Source: a candidate division BRC1 bacterium HGW-BRC1-1 | Lineage (GTDB): Bacteria > Sumerlaeota > Sumerlaeia > Sumerlaeales > Sumerlaeaceae | NCBI GenBank assembly: GCA_002842095.1 | Contig: PHCB01000009.1 | Coordinates: forward strand, 133,468-197,467 | Direction of reading: 5' to 3' | DNA: 64,000 nt | Shown: positions 10,746-20,558 of the stretch, piece after piece | How positions within the stretch are numbered: position 1 is the stretch's first letter | Layout: every line of letters starts with the position of its first letter | Translations under genes and position numbers: made by a program | Notes under the pieces: model-generated | Databases searched by the model: none | The model's input: only the letters and a program-made list of their open reading frames with translations | Told to the model about the DNA's origin: nothing

Positions 10746-12176
10746 TTAGCTTTTTCCCAACACCCGCCGCACTACTTCCCTGTCCACCGTCAGCGCCATG
10801 CCCCCCGCGAACACCGCCGCCACGGCGCAACCCGCGCCCACCCGCAGCCAGGCGTTGTCCACCGGAACCGCCAACATGGCCCCCGAAACCAGCGCCACGA
10901 ACAGCACAAACTCGCCGACCAGCCGCACCTGCAGATGCACACCGCGCCGCGCCAGCAGCACCGTGTCGATCACCGTGGCCGACGCCTCACCCGCCACCAG
11001 CGCCACCGCCGCGCCCAGCGCACCCCAGCGCGGAACCAGCACCAGGTTCAGCACCAGGTTCACCACGAAACAGAACACAAACCGCTGCACCACCCGCCAC
11101 TCCGCGTTCATGCAGATGAGCAAATTAGCCAGCACATATTGCATGGCGGAAAGAAACACATACGCCCCGAACCACCGCAGCACGGGCGCCGCCACCAGAT
11201 ACTCGGGTTTGAACATAAGCCGGATGAACCACTCTGTTTCCCACACGAAGATCGCCGCCGCCGTCAGTGCAATGAAGCCCAGATAGCGAACGAGAAGTGA
11301 ACCGTAGCGACGCAGCAGCGCGGAGTCGGAATGGTGACGCGACAGATAAGGCACGAGCGCGTTAACCGCAGCGAGAGGTATGAACGACAGCGCCTCGGGG
11401 AACTTGGCCGCCGTGTTGTAGTAGCCCACCGCCTCCTCGCCCGCCATTTTCGACAGCACGAACGTGCCCATGCGCAGATACATCATCCCCACCACGCCCA
11501 ACGCCGCCAGCGGGGCCGCCACCCGAAGCGTGGCAGTTATCCCCCGCACATCGAAACGATTAAACAAATGAACAGGTGCACATTTTGACAAAACAACATA
11601 TTGACCGACCACCTCCACCAGCGCCCCCGCGATGTGCGCCAGCGCGATGTTTACGATGGTCAGGTGCCCCGTGCGTTGCAGCGCAATCACCAGCGCCAGA
11701 ATCCCCACGCGCCCCGCCGTGCTCCACACCGCCTCGGTGCCCATGCGTTCGCGGGCGCGTAGCCCCGCCTTGCAGATGAACGACACGGAATCGATGAGCC
11801 CGTACACCATGAACAACGCCACGAAGGCCGTGGCCTGCGCATCGTAACCGCTGGCCCGCATGGCCGGCAGCGCCAGCACCAGTGCGCCCGCCCCCGCCAA
11901 AAGGCGCGCGTTCAGCGCATGACCAAACGCCGTCCGCGTGGCCGCTTCATCGTCGCGCTTGCGCGACAACTCGCGCACAAGCCAGCCGCGCAGCCCGAAA
12001 TCTGTGAGCAACATAAACGTCGTGCCGAAAATATACGACTGCTGCAGCAGGCCATTGGCGGGAACCGTGAGCGCTTTGATAATGACAAGGTTCGCCACCA
12101 GAAAGAGCCCCTTGCCCACCACCGCCGCCAGCAACAAGGCGACGGTGTTACGCGCATGGCGCCGCGCGTTACTCAT
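10746..12176 (-). CDS. polysaccharide flippase (Wzx/MATE-like oligosaccharide transporter)
   Basis: About 475 aa polytopic protein with flippase-type composition and length; start at MSNARRHARNT is preferred over the longer ORF start at 12251. Confidence 0.75.
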   Translation of the reverse strand: MSNARRHARNTVALLLAAVVGKGLFLVANLVIIKALTVPANGLLQQSYIFGTTFMLLTDFGLRGWLVRELSRKRDDEAATRTAFGHALNARLLAGAGALVLALPAMRASGYDAQATAFVALFMVYGLIDSVSFICKAGLRARERMGTEAVWSTAGRVGILALVIALQRTGHLTIVNIALAHIAGALVEVVGQYVVLSKCAPVHLFNRFDVRGITATLRVAAPLAALGVVGMMYLRMGTFVLSKMAGEEAVGYYNTAAKFPEALSFIPLAAVNALVPYLSRHHSDSALLRRYGSLLVRYLGFIALTAAAIFVWETEWFIRLMFKPEYLVAAPVLRWFGAYVFLSAMQYVLANLLICMNAEWRVVQRFVFCFVVNLVLNLVLVPRWGALGAAVALVAGEASATVIDTVLLARRGVHLQVRLVGEFVLFVALVSGAMLAVPVDNAWLRVGAGCAVAAVFAGGMALTVDREVVRRVLGKS

Positions 12177-12316
12177 GCTCGCGCGAACTCGCCCGTCGGG
12201 CGCGCTGCTGGGTCGGGCGTTTCGTGGGACTTGCTTTCCATGGAAAAACATCCCTTGCCCGCAACCCCCAAGGAGGCAAGCGCGATGTTGCGGTGGAGGC
12301 GGGAACGGGGCGAATG

Positions 12317-12365
12317 ACCGAATGGACGAGATGGACTTTATGGACGATCATGGACGCTATGGACA
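12317..12365. repeat. 9-nt-period ATGGAC repeat (family R2, copy a)
   Basis: aatggacgagatggactttatggacgatcatggacgctatggac. Confidence 0.8.
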
Positions 12366-12410
12366 ACAGCCAACCGCCCACCCCCTAATGCTTTTCCAAA
12401 CAAGCTTAAA

Positions 12411-12502
12411 CTTTTCTTTGCGCTCTTTGCGTCTCTGCGTCAAAGTTTTGGCTTCTGCTTTTCTTTGTGACTTCGTGACTTTGTGTCAAAGCATCAGCTT
12501 CT
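12411..12502 (+). repeat. dispersed TTTCTTTGCG..TTTGCGTC..AAAG repeat (family R1), two adjacent copies
   Basis: ttttctttgcgctctttgcgtctctgcgtcaaagttttggcttctgcttttctttgtgacttcgtgactttgtgtcaaag; same motif at 10711, 18481(-), 20511, 23041(-), 27378, 29848(-), 29924, 32564. Confidence 0.85.
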
Positions 12503-12554
12503 TTTACTATTGCCCCCGCGCCCCGCCTGTGCCTTTTCTGTCCCACGCAAACTC

Positions 12555-13397
12555 ATGCTGCTCGCCATCGACATCGGAAACACGAACATCACCCTCGGGC
12601 TCTTCCGCGAGGAACAATGCGTCTTTTTTGGCCGTCTCGCGTCGCACACGCGCCGCACCGCCGACGAATATGCCATCCTCTCGCGCCAGCTGCTCGAACT
12701 GCGCGGCGTGCCCTACTCACACATCACCGCCGTGGTGATGGGCAGCGTGGTGCCCGCCCTCACCGGCGTGCTCGACGACGCCATGCACCTCGCCTTCGGC
12801 CTGCGCGCCTTCAACGTCACCCACACCGCGCGCCTGCCCGTGCGCAACCTCTACGCCAAACCCGGCGAGGTGGGCATCGACCGCATCGCCAACGCCGCCG
12901 GCGGCATCGCCCGCCACGGCGCGCCCCTGCTCGTGGTCGACCTCGGCACCGCCGTCACCATCGACGTCCTCTCGCGCGACCGCGAATACCTCGGCGGCGC
13001 CATCCTGCCCGGCATTGCCATGAGCAGCGAGGCCCTCTCGCGCGGCACCGCCCGCTTGCCCCTGGCCAAGCCCCGCATGCCCGACCAGGCCATCGGCCGC
13101 ACCAGCGTCGAAAGCATCCGCTCGGGCATCATGCACGGCCTCGTCGGCGCCATCGACCACCTCATCGACCTCATCTGGGCCGAACTCGGCTACACCACCG
13201 CCATCGTCGCCACCGGCGGCCAGGCCCCCGCTATCATCGCCGCCTCGCGCCACGTGAAAGTCGACGACCCAGAAATTACCCTCTTCGGCCTCGCCGCCAT
13301 CTGGCGTCTGAACCACGACGCCCAAGGCCACCGCCTGCCCCCCGAAACACCCCCCGCGCAAGACGATCCGCCCAAAACCAAAGGCGACGCGGAATAG
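12555..13397 (+). CDS. coaX: type III pantothenate kinase
   Basis: MLLAIDIGNTNITLGLF start, GEVGIDRIANAAGG, LLVVDLGTAVTIDVLS, ATGGQA motifs. Confidence 0.93.
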   Translation: MLLAIDIGNTNITLGLFREEQCVFFGRLASHTRRTADEYAILSRQLLELRGVPYSHITAVVMGSVVPALTGVLDDAMHLAFGLRAFNVTHTARLPVRNLYAKPGEVGIDRIANAAGGIARHGAPLLVVDLGTAVTIDVLSRDREYLGGAILPGIAMSSEALSRGTARLPLAKPRMPDQAIGRTSVESIRSGIMHGLVGAIDHLIDLIWAELGYTTAIVATGGQAPAIIAASRHVKVDDPEITLFGLAAIWRLNHDAQGHRLPPETPPAQDDPPKTKGDAE

Positions 13398-13438
13398 CGT
13401 GCCCCCCAAACCGCTAACATAAGCATCACCCCCCGAGT

Positions 13439-13522
13439 GCGGGCGTGGCGAAATGGCATACGCACCAGACTTAGGATCTGGCGGGGCAACCCATGGAGGT
13501 TCAAGTCCTCTCGCCCGCACCA
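13439..13522 (+). tRNA. tRNA-Leu (anticodon TAG), CCA encoded
   Basis: Acceptor GCGGGCG/CGCCCGC, anticodon arm CCAGA-CTTAGGA-TCTGG, long variable arm, T-arm GAGG-TTCAAGT-CCTC, 3' ACCA. Confidence 0.95.
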
Positions 13523-13929
13523 ACAGCGCAGACCCCTTGCCACCCAAATTTCAAATTAGTGCAGTTTTTTTCGGGGCGATTACCCTTCCTCCGTTATTTT
13601 GAGCGTCCCTTTTTTATGCAGCGATACAGACAAAGCCTGAAGGGTTTTTGAAAACAAATAACTAATCGCCCAAAAGAGCGTCCGCGCAAATCGATATAAC
13701 AAAATTACTTGCCTCCACGTCCCGTTTTAAGACACCGGTACTCTCAACCGCTTTTCGTCCGGTTTTCGGTCATCACAATCTCAACCACCCATTAACATGT
13801 CATGCACTTTTCCCTTGACGAATGACTACATCTATAGCGAAGACACTTCACCAAGCGACATATATGGCTACCAAGGAGCTGGAAAACGTCGCCCGAGAGT
13901 GTTCTTTGACAACCCCAAGTTTGGCACCC

Positions 13930-14024
13930 GGGGCGGTACTCAAGCTATCGAAACGAAGAGCGAGCGGTTCGAGTGTTTGAGCTTTTATGACCCATTCAGG
14001 GCTGCACCATACCGCCCCTTTTTT
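13930..14024 (+). ncRNA. candidate structured RNA ending in an intrinsic terminator
   Basis: GGGGCGGTA (13930-13938) pairs perfectly with TACCGCCCC (14010-14018), followed by TTTTTTC; nested helices CTCAAGC/GTTTGAG (13939-13945/13975-13981), TCGAA/TTCGA (13948-13952/13968-13972) and CCC/GGG (13991-13993/13999-14001). Confidence 0.4.
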
Positions 14025-14223
14025 CTTTGTGGATTTGACAATTCGTCCGCAATTCATCTTCTCTGACCACTCTCTCTCCTTCCGCTGCGGCGCCGGTTTT
14101 TTCTCCTTGTTTTCCGGCGTTGCGGCGTTTTTTTTTGCGCCAACCCTTTCGCGTCGATCGGACCCATTTTTTGCGTTTGCCCTCGCCCCGCCGCCGGGTG
14201 TAGGCCTCTGAACCCACAACTCC

Positions 14224-15333
14224 ATGACTCTCCCTCTCGACGCATACTACCTCGCCGCCGCGGCCGCCGCATTTTTCATCACCTTTGCGCTCACGCCCCT
14301 TGTGCGAAGCGCGGGGCGCCGGCTGGGTTTTATGGACGCCGTGAACCCCGCGAAAATCCACACGGCACCCATGGTGCGTTGCGGTGGCGCGGCGATATTT
14401 TTGTCGTTCATGGTCACCATCGCGCTGGCCCTCGCGGCGCTTTTTTCCGCCCCCGCACATTTCGCCCCGCCGGGCACCGCGGCGCATCTGGCAAACATTC
14501 CGGCCATGGCGCCGCGCATCGCCGCGCTGCTCGGCGGTGCCACGCTGCTCTTTCTCACGGGCCTGGCCGACGACCGTTTCAACTTGCGCCCCCTCACGAA
14601 ACTCACGCTGCAAATTGTCTCAGCGCTGCCGCTGGTGGCCGCGGGCATCACCATCAAATGCTTCATCCCGGGCGTGTTGCCGTCGGCCCTGCTCACCATC
14701 GCGTGGGTGGTGCTGCTGACCAACGCCTTCAATTTTCTCGATAACATGAACGGCCTCACCTCGGGCGTGGCGGTGGTTTGCGCGCTCAACTTTTTTCTCG
14801 TGTCGCGCCTCGGCGGCGAGTTTTTCATGATGGCGATGTTCGCCGTGTTGCTCGGTTCCATCGCAGGGTTCATCCCGTGGAACTTCCCGCGCGCGCGCCT
14901 GTTCATGGGCGACAGCGGCTCGCTCTTCATCGGTTACATGCTGGCGGCCCTCAGCATCCTCGTCACGTATTACCGCGAGGGCGTGCCCACGCAACTGCCC
15001 GTGGTGGCGCCGCTGGTTATTCTCGGCGTGCCTATTTTCGATTCCGCCTCCGTCATGTTCATCCGCTGGCGGCGCGGGCTGCCGCTCATGAAGGGCGACC
15101 AGAACCACTTCTCGCACCGCCTGGTGGCGCTCGGATTTTCGCGCCCGGGCGCCGTGCTTTTCATCCACCTGGTCACGCTCACCGTGGGGTTGTCGGCGGT
15201 AAACCTGCCGCGCCTGGGGTGGGCCGGTGCAGCCATCGCGCTGGTTCAGGTGATGTTGTTTTTCCTTCTGATTTTCGTGCTGGAAAGCGTCGGTAAACGA
15301 CGCATGGAAAACGCCGCAAGAGAGGCCCGATGA
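14224..15333 (+). CDS. MraY-like/WecA-TagO family undecaprenyl-phosphate glycosyl-1-phosphate transferase
   Basis: AFNFLDNMNGLTSGVA, FIPWNFPRARLFMGDSGSLFIGY and PVDHFSHR-like KGDQNHFSHRL motifs. Confidence 0.88.
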   Translation: MTLPLDAYYLAAAAAAFFITFALTPLVRSAGRRLGFMDAVNPAKIHTAPMVRCGGAAIFLSFMVTIALALAALFSAPAHFAPPGTAAHLANIPAMAPRIAALLGGATLLFLTGLADDRFNLRPLTKLTLQIVSALPLVAAGITIKCFIPGVLPSALLTIAWVVLLTNAFNFLDNMNGLTSGVAVVCALNFFLVSRLGGEFFMMAMFAVLLGSIAGFIPWNFPRARLFMGDSGSLFIGYMLAALSILVTYYREGVPTQLPVVAPLVILGVPIFDSASVMFIRWRRGLPLMKGDQNHFSHRLVALGFSRPGAVLFIHLVTLTVGLSAVNLPRLGWAGAAIALVQVMLFFLLIFVLESVGKRRMENAAREAR

Positions 15334-15734
15334 TGACGAACCAAACGCTTACCCCCGCCGACCACGAACTGCTGGCCGAGGCCCGCGCCGCCCGCGAGAT
15401 GGCGTACGCGCCGTACTCGAATTTCCACGTGGGCGCGGCGATCCGCACCGGCGACGGGCGCATCTTCCGCGGCTGCAATGTGGAGAACGCCAGCTATGGC
15501 CTGAGCATTTGCGCCGAGCGTGTGGCCATCGGGAGCGCCGTGGCGGCGGGCAGTCGCGACGTGGAAGCTTGCGCCGTGGTGCTGCCCGATGGCCTGCGCG
15601 CCACCCCCTGCGGCGCGTGCCGCCAGTGGCTGACGCAATTCAATCCGCAGATGCGCGTGCTGCTGGTGGGATCCGATGGCACCGTGGAAGTGACGACCGC
15701 CGCAGCGCTGCTGCCCGGAGGATTCGAGTTGTGA
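15330..15734 (+). CDS. cdd: cytidine deaminase
   Basis: YAPYSNFHVGAAIRTGDGRIFRGCNVENASYGLSICAERVAIG...PCGACRQWLTQF; ATGA overlap with the upstream gene. Confidence 0.95.
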   Translation: MMTNQTLTPADHELLAEARAAREMAYAPYSNFHVGAAIRTGDGRIFRGCNVENASYGLSICAERVAIGSAVAAGSRDVEACAVVLPDGLRATPCGACRQWLTQFNPQMRVLLVGSDGTVEVTTAAALLPGGFEL

Positions 15735-16711
15735 GCCGGGGCGCGGACCTGCCCTTTGCGTCGTCGCCGGAGTACCTGCACATCGCGCCCGCAGTGGACG
15801 CGGCCCTCGCCGCCGAGGAACCGGTGGTGGCTTTGGAAACAACCATCCTCGCCTTCGGTCTGCCACACCCGCTGAACCGCGACGTTGCCCGCGACTGCGA
15901 AGCCACCGCCGCCGAGCAGGGCGTGGTGCCCGCCACCATCGCCATTCTGGATGGCCGACTGCGCGTAGGTTTGTCGCCCGGGGAAATCGAATTTTTCTGC
16001 GCACCCAACCCCGACATAGTGAAGGTGAACCTGCAAAATTTCGCCGCCGTGCTGGCGTCGGGCCGACCCGGCGCGCTGACCGTGGCCGCGTGTCTGCAGG
16101 CGTGTTCGCTGGCGGGCATCCGGGTGTTTGCAACCGGCGGCATCGGCGGCGTGCATCGCGGATCAGCCACGCTACCCGACGTATCCGGCGACCTTCCCGC
16201 ACTGGCGCGCTTCCCCGTGGCCACGGTGTGCGCGGGGGCGAAGTCGATTCTCGACGTGGCGGCCACGCTCGAGTGGCTCGAAACCCTCGGCGTGCCCGTG
16301 GCAGGTTTCAACACCGGGAGCTTCCCCCTGTTTCACGCGCGCGAAAGCGGACACCCGCTGGACGTAACCTTCACAGAGATCGCAGCCCTCGGCAATTTTG
16401 CGAAAACGCACTTCGCGCTGGGTGCGCGTGCCGGCGGGATTCTGGTGGTAACGCCCGTGCCCGTCGATGCCGCCATCGCTCCGGAAGAATTGAACGTATG
16501 GATCGACGAAGCGCTTGCGCGCGCCGACCAAAAAAACGTGCGCGGCAAAGCCGTCACACCGTTTCTGCTCCACGAACTTGAGGCGCTCTCCGACGGACGC
16601 ACCCTCGTCGCCAACCGCGCCCTGGTAGTAAACAACGTAACCCTCGCCGCACGCCTCGCCACAACCCTCGCAAACCCACCAGACCCATCCGAGCGTAACC
16701 CACTTCTTTAA
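15731..16711 (+). CDS. psuG: pseudouridine-5'-phosphate glycosidase
   Basis: [59 protein letters not shown] motifs; GTG start overlaps the cdd stop (GTGA). Confidence 0.92.
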   Translation: MSRGADLPFASSPEYLHIAPAVDAALAAEEPVVALETTILAFGLPHPLNRDVARDCEATAAEQGVVPATIAILDGRLRVGLSPGEIEFFCAPNPDIVKVNLQNFAAVLASGRPGALTVAACLQACSLAGIRVFATGGIGGVHRGSATLPDVSGDLPALARFPVATVCAGAKSILDVAATLEWLETLGVPVAGFNTGSFPLFHARESGHPLDVTFTEIAALGNFAKTHFALGARAGGILVVTPVPVDAAIAPEELNVWIDEALARADQKNVRGKAVTPFLLHELEALSDGRTLVANRALVVNNVTLAARLATTLANPPDPSERNPLL

Positions 16712-16767
16712 ATCAGCATTTGTCTGTTGCACACCTGCGCCGGGTCGGTCTTGTTTCTGGGGTTATC

Positions 16768-18477
16768 ATGACCGAACCGACACCCCCAACCCCTGATAAC
16801 GCTGCGCGCCCGCAGGATTTCGTCCGCAAAATCGTGGCCGAAGACCTCGCCTCGAACAAATGGAACGGTGCCGTGGTCACCCGCTTCCCCCCGGAACCCA
16901 ACGGCTACCTCCACATCGGCCACGCCAAGAGCATCTGCCTCAACTTCGGCATCGCCGCCGAAAACAACGGCCGCTGCCACCTGCGCTTCGACGACACCAA
17001 CCCCACCAAAGAGGAAATGGAATACGTCGAATCCATCCAGGAAGACGTGCGCTGGCTGGGCTGGGACTGGGGCACCGACAAATTTTTTGCGTCCGATTAT
17101 TTCCAGCAACTTTACGATTACGCCGTCCAGCTTATCCGCGACGGCAAGGCCTTCGTGTGCGATCTCACCGCCGAGGAAATCCGCCAGCGCCGCGGCACCC
17201 TCACCGAGCCCGGCACCGAAAGCCCCTTCCGCAACCGCTCCGCCGAGGAGAGCCTCGACCTCTTCGCCCGCATGCGCGCCGGCGAATTCGACGAGGGCAC
17301 CCACACGCTGCGCGCCCGCATCGACATGACATCGCCCAACCTCAACATGCGCGACCCGGTCATCTACCGCATCCTCAAGGCCACCCACCACCGCACCGGC
17401 GACGCGTGGTGCATCTACCCGATGTACGATTTCGCGCACCCCATCAGCGACTCCATCGAGGGCATCACCCATTCCATCTGCACGCTCGAGTTCGAGGATC
17501 ACCGCCCGCTTTACGACTGGGTACTGCGCGAGCTGGGCATCCACCATTCGCAACAAATCGAGTTTGCCCGCCTGAACCTGACCAACACCGTGATGAGCAA
17601 GCGCAAGCTTCTGATGCTTGTGCGTGACGGCCACGTGAGCGGCTGGGACGACCCCCGCATGCCGACGATCTCCGGCATCCGCCGGCGCGGCTACACGCCC
17701 GAGTCGATGCGCGACTTCTGCAGCCGCATCGGCGTGGCGAAAAGCGACAGCGTGGTGGATTTCGCCATGCTGGAGCATTGCGTGCGCGAAGACCTCAATC
17801 GCCGCTCGCCCCGCATGATGGGCGTGTTGCGCCCGCTGCGCGTCGTCATCACCAATTACCCCGAAGGCCAGACCGAGATGTGCGAGGCCGTCAACAACCC
17901 CGAAGACCCGGCCGACGGCACGCGCCAGGTGCCCTTCGGGCGCGAGCTTTTCATCGAGCAGGACGACTTCCGCGAAGTTCCGCCGCCCAAATATTTCCGC
18001 CTCACCCCCGGCCGCGAAGTGCGGCTGCGCTACGGCTACTTCATCACCTGCAACGAAGTGGTGAAAGACGCCGACGGCAACGTCGTGGAGGTCCGCTGCA
18101 CCTACGACCCCGCCACGCGCGGCGGCGATTCCCCCGACGGACGCAAGGTGAAGGCGACCATCCACTGGGTGAGCGCCGCCCACGCCGTGGACGCCGAGGT
18201 GCGGCTGTACGACCACCTGTTCGCCGCGGAGTTCCCCGACAACGTGCCCGAGGGCGGCGACTTCACCGACAACCTGAACCCCGCCAGTCTCGAAGTGCTG
18301 ACCGGCTGCAAATTGGAACCGGCCCTGGGCGAAGTGAAACCCGGCGGCATCCCCGTGCAGTTCGAGCGGCTGGGCTATTTCCACCTGGACCCGATAGACA
18401 GCGCCCCCGGAAAACCTGTCTTCAACCGCACCGCCACCCTGAAAGACGCCTGGCAAAGAGCGCAAAAAAAAGCATGA
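16768..18477 (+). CDS. glnS: glutaminyl-tRNA synthetase
   Basis: [34 protein letters not shown] and VMSKRKL class I synthetase motifs. Confidence 0.95.
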   Translation: MTEPTPPTPDNAARPQDFVRKIVAEDLASNKWNGAVVTRFPPEPNGYLHIGHAKSICLNFGIAAENNGRCHLRFDDTNPTKEEMEYVESIQEDVRWLGWDWGTDKFFASDYFQQLYDYAVQLIRDGKAFVCDLTAEEIRQRRGTLTEPGTESPFRNRSAEESLDLFARMRAGEFDEGTHTLRARIDMTSPNLNMRDPVIYRILKATHHRTGDAWCIYPMYDFAHPISDSIEGITHSICTLEFEDHRPLYDWVLRELGIHHSQQIEFARLNLTNTVMSKRKLLMLVRDGHVSGWDDPRMPTISGIRRRGYTPESMRDFCSRIGVAKSDSVVDFAMLEHCVREDLNRRSPRMMGVLRPLRVVITNYPEGQTEMCEAVNNPEDPADGTRQVPFGRELFIEQDDFREVPPPKYFRLTPGREVRLRYGYFITCNEVVKDADGNVVEVRCTYDPATRGGDSPDGRKVKATIHWVSAAHAVDAEVRLYDHLFAAEFPDNVPEGGDFTDNLNPASLEVLTGCKLEPALGEVKPGGIPVQFERLGYFHLDPIDSAPGKPVFNRTATLKDAWQRAQKKA

Positions 18478-18554
18478 AGCCAATGCTTTGACACAAAGAC
18501 ACAAAGAAGAGCAAAAGAGGGAAAAGAACCACCGGTAGTTGAATCGGCTTTTGT

Positions 18555-18578
18555 AAGGGTGATTCACGAATCGCCCTT
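18555..18578. terminator. palindromic stem-loop between convergent genes
   Basis: AAGGGTGATT-cacg-AATCGCCCTT; possible bidirectional terminator or a copy of a GGGCGATTCnnGAATCGCCC-type intergenic palindrome. Confidence 0.5.
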
Positions 18579-18657
18579 CTAGCGCAGAGCAGGAACACCA
18601 TTCCGCTCCCGAAATGCCAGATACCTCACTGCAACCAGCGAGGGTGCCGGTCCCATA

Positions 18658-20346
18658 TCAAGCGTCCTCATCCACCTCTACACTCAGGAGGTTTTCCACC
18701 GCGCCGCGAGGTGGGGCTGGGCTGTTTATTTGCCAGCCGGTGCGGTGGGCATGCCACATCACCAACGGCAGCAACACGACCCCCATATAAACAGCCAGCA
18801 TCGCCGCCAGGTACCCCGCTTGTTTCGCAAACTTTGCAGGATCATCAACCGCAACAAGGACGGCCACGCCCCCAAGCATCGCCAGCACCAACACCGTCAT
18901 TAATGCTGTCAGGCCCGCCACACGTCTCAAGTCCTTCTCATGCAGGCTCAACCATTGGATGCCATTATAGATAAAATACGTCTCGGCATACAATGCGACC
19001 ATGACAAAGAACAACCACCACGGCCCCGCCCCGGCGGCGGTGGTAGCGAGGGCAACCGCTACGTTTACCCCCACAAGTTGCCGTCCACTCTTACGAAATT
19101 GCTGACGCACCAAAACAGGCCATCGGCCCGGCAGACAGTGCGCCTCAAAACCCGGCGCCTGAACCAGACCCACGGGAATGAAAATCCACAGCAAACCGAA
19201 GCTGCGCACCAGTATTAAAAATCTGTCCCAGGTGAGGTATCCCTCAAAATACATCCCGATCAGAACTCCACAAAAGACCACCAGCATGACAGTTAGCCAG
19301 TGCTTCGCCACAACCGGGCTATCGTTTTCCAACACCGCTTCGGGGGTGGCCCCCTCCATGTAAGACTCATCCCCCTGCTTCAGTTGTTCAAAGGTGGGCG
19401 CTTCGTCGTTTTCCTTCCCGTCGTCTGCGCCCTCGACATCGTCTCTCCGTGCCTGGTCCACCGCACCTATTCGACCGAGATAAGTCGAAGACGGGCGGTC
19501 CGCTTGAAACGCATCGAACTCCGCGGTTTCCAATTCACGGATGGGTGCACGCAGAGTGCGCCACACCGACACCGCAGCGGCCACCGCCCCGGCAACCAAA
19601 ACTCCCTGCAGCGCCAGAGGCATCCACGGTGGAGCATCGCCCAATTGCAACCGCCAGATGGAGCCAATGGGGCTGATGAAGAAGTAAGCAACTTCAGCCA
19701 GAGGATTACTGCCGAGGGGGCGCTCGATGAAAGTTTTCAGCCAGGCACCCGGATAAAACAGCATAACGAGAGCCACGCCGATCAAAAACAAACCGAGACA
19801 ACCAGTACGTTTCACAATCCATAACCATGCATGCCCCATTGCACGCAGAGCGAAAAGGGGAGCATCCCATGGCGCGGGATTGACTTGGTGGTTGATCCCA
19901 AGCAGCACCGCGGTCGCACACGCAATGAAGACCACGATGGCTTGCTCCACCGTCACATTGCCAAAATAAAAGAATCCCCAGGCCAGCGCCGAAGGCAAAA
20001 CAAGCGCATAGAGGGCCCACAAGGCCAAGTTAACGGGACTGAGCCAAATCTGTCGCCGCGGAATAACAGGCAGAACAAGCCAAGTCTGACTGACGAGATC
20101 CGTATTGTTACCACCCAATACACCCACCGCTACCATAAGAACGTACGGCAACAACAACGCGGGGCCATGGGTTAGTGTAAGAACCTTCATTAACGGAATT
20201 GATAATCCGAAGGTCAAAAGACCGCACAGTAAGGCAACCAGGCAATAGATGATAAAGACACCAACCCAGCGCAGTATCATCACTCGCACAGGTAGCCAGC
20301 CCAACTTCTGCGGCTTGCGGCGAGGCTCGACGCGCGGGGCGCTCAC
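18658..20346 (-). CDS. putative ABC-type membrane protein (paralogue of 20559..22250)
   Basis: Polytopic protein sharing blocks with its neighbour (ATYLGRIGAVDQAR vs ATYLGHLGGMDTAR; HCLPGRW; EGATPEAVL vs ENASPEAVM). GTG start at 20346 overlaps the stop of a 33-codon ORF as GTGA. Confidence 0.7.
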   Translation of the reverse strand: MSAPRVEPRRKPQKLGWLPVRVMILRWVGVFIIYCLVALLCGLLTFGLSIPLMKVLTLTHGPALLLPYVLMVAVGVLGGNNTDLVSQTWLVLPVIPRRQIWLSPVNLALWALYALVLPSALAWGFFYFGNVTVEQAIVVFIACATAVLLGINHQVNPAPWDAPLFALRAMGHAWLWIVKRTGCLGLFLIGVALVMLFYPGAWLKTFIERPLGSNPLAEVAYFFISPIGSIWRLQLGDAPPWMPLALQGVLVAGAVAAAVSVWRTLRAPIRELETAEFDAFQADRPSSTYLGRIGAVDQARRDDVEGADDGKENDEAPTFEQLKQGDESYMEGATPEAVLENDSPVVAKHWLTVMLVVFCGVLIGMYFEGYLTWDRFLILVRSFGLLWIFIPVGLVQAPGFEAHCLPGRWPVLVRQQFRKSGRQLVGVNVAVALATTAAGAGPWWLFFVMVALYAETYFIYNGIQWLSLHEKDLRRVAGLTALMTVLVLAMLGGVAVLVAVDDPAKFAKQAGYLAAMLAVYMGVVLLPLVMWHAHRTGWQINSPAPPRGAVENLLSVEVDEDA

Positions 20347-20444
20347 TGCGGTGCGTCCAGTCGGACGAGTTTCGTGCAGGCGCGCATGTCCCCGCACTTG
20401 TGCGAAGTCTTCATCGCCTCAAGAATCATTTCCGCACCAAGCAT
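20343..20444 (-). pseudogene. ABC ATPase relic: 33-codon ORF with N- and C-terminal ends of the neighbouring ATPase
   Basis: MLGAEMILEAMKTSHKCGDMRACTKLVRLDAPQ*: start matches MVSSEVILEAKGISRKF and end matches TRAFMKLAGQDAPE* of the ATPase at 22247..23014. Leader GGAAGGGGaGGTTCATG vs GGAAGGGGcGGTTCATG, and the GTGA overlap, are also shared. Confidence 0.75.
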
Positions 20445-20558
20445 GAACCTCCCCTTCCTTGAATCAGAGGGTTAACTGCCAGAGAAACAGCCTCGACCAA
20501 TTTCCATCTTTGGCTTTTCTTTGTGTCTTTGTGTCAAAGTTTTGGCTTTGGCTTTAGC

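Noticed and set aside
13906-13911. TTGACA as -35 of a promoter for the candidate RNA at 13930
   Set aside because: No plausible -10 at 16-18 bp; it would place initiation inside the RNA.
13797-14066. 89-aa ORF MSCTFPLTNDYIYSEDTS...
   Set aside because: No recognisable domain, no clear RBS, and it overlaps the structured RNA candidate.
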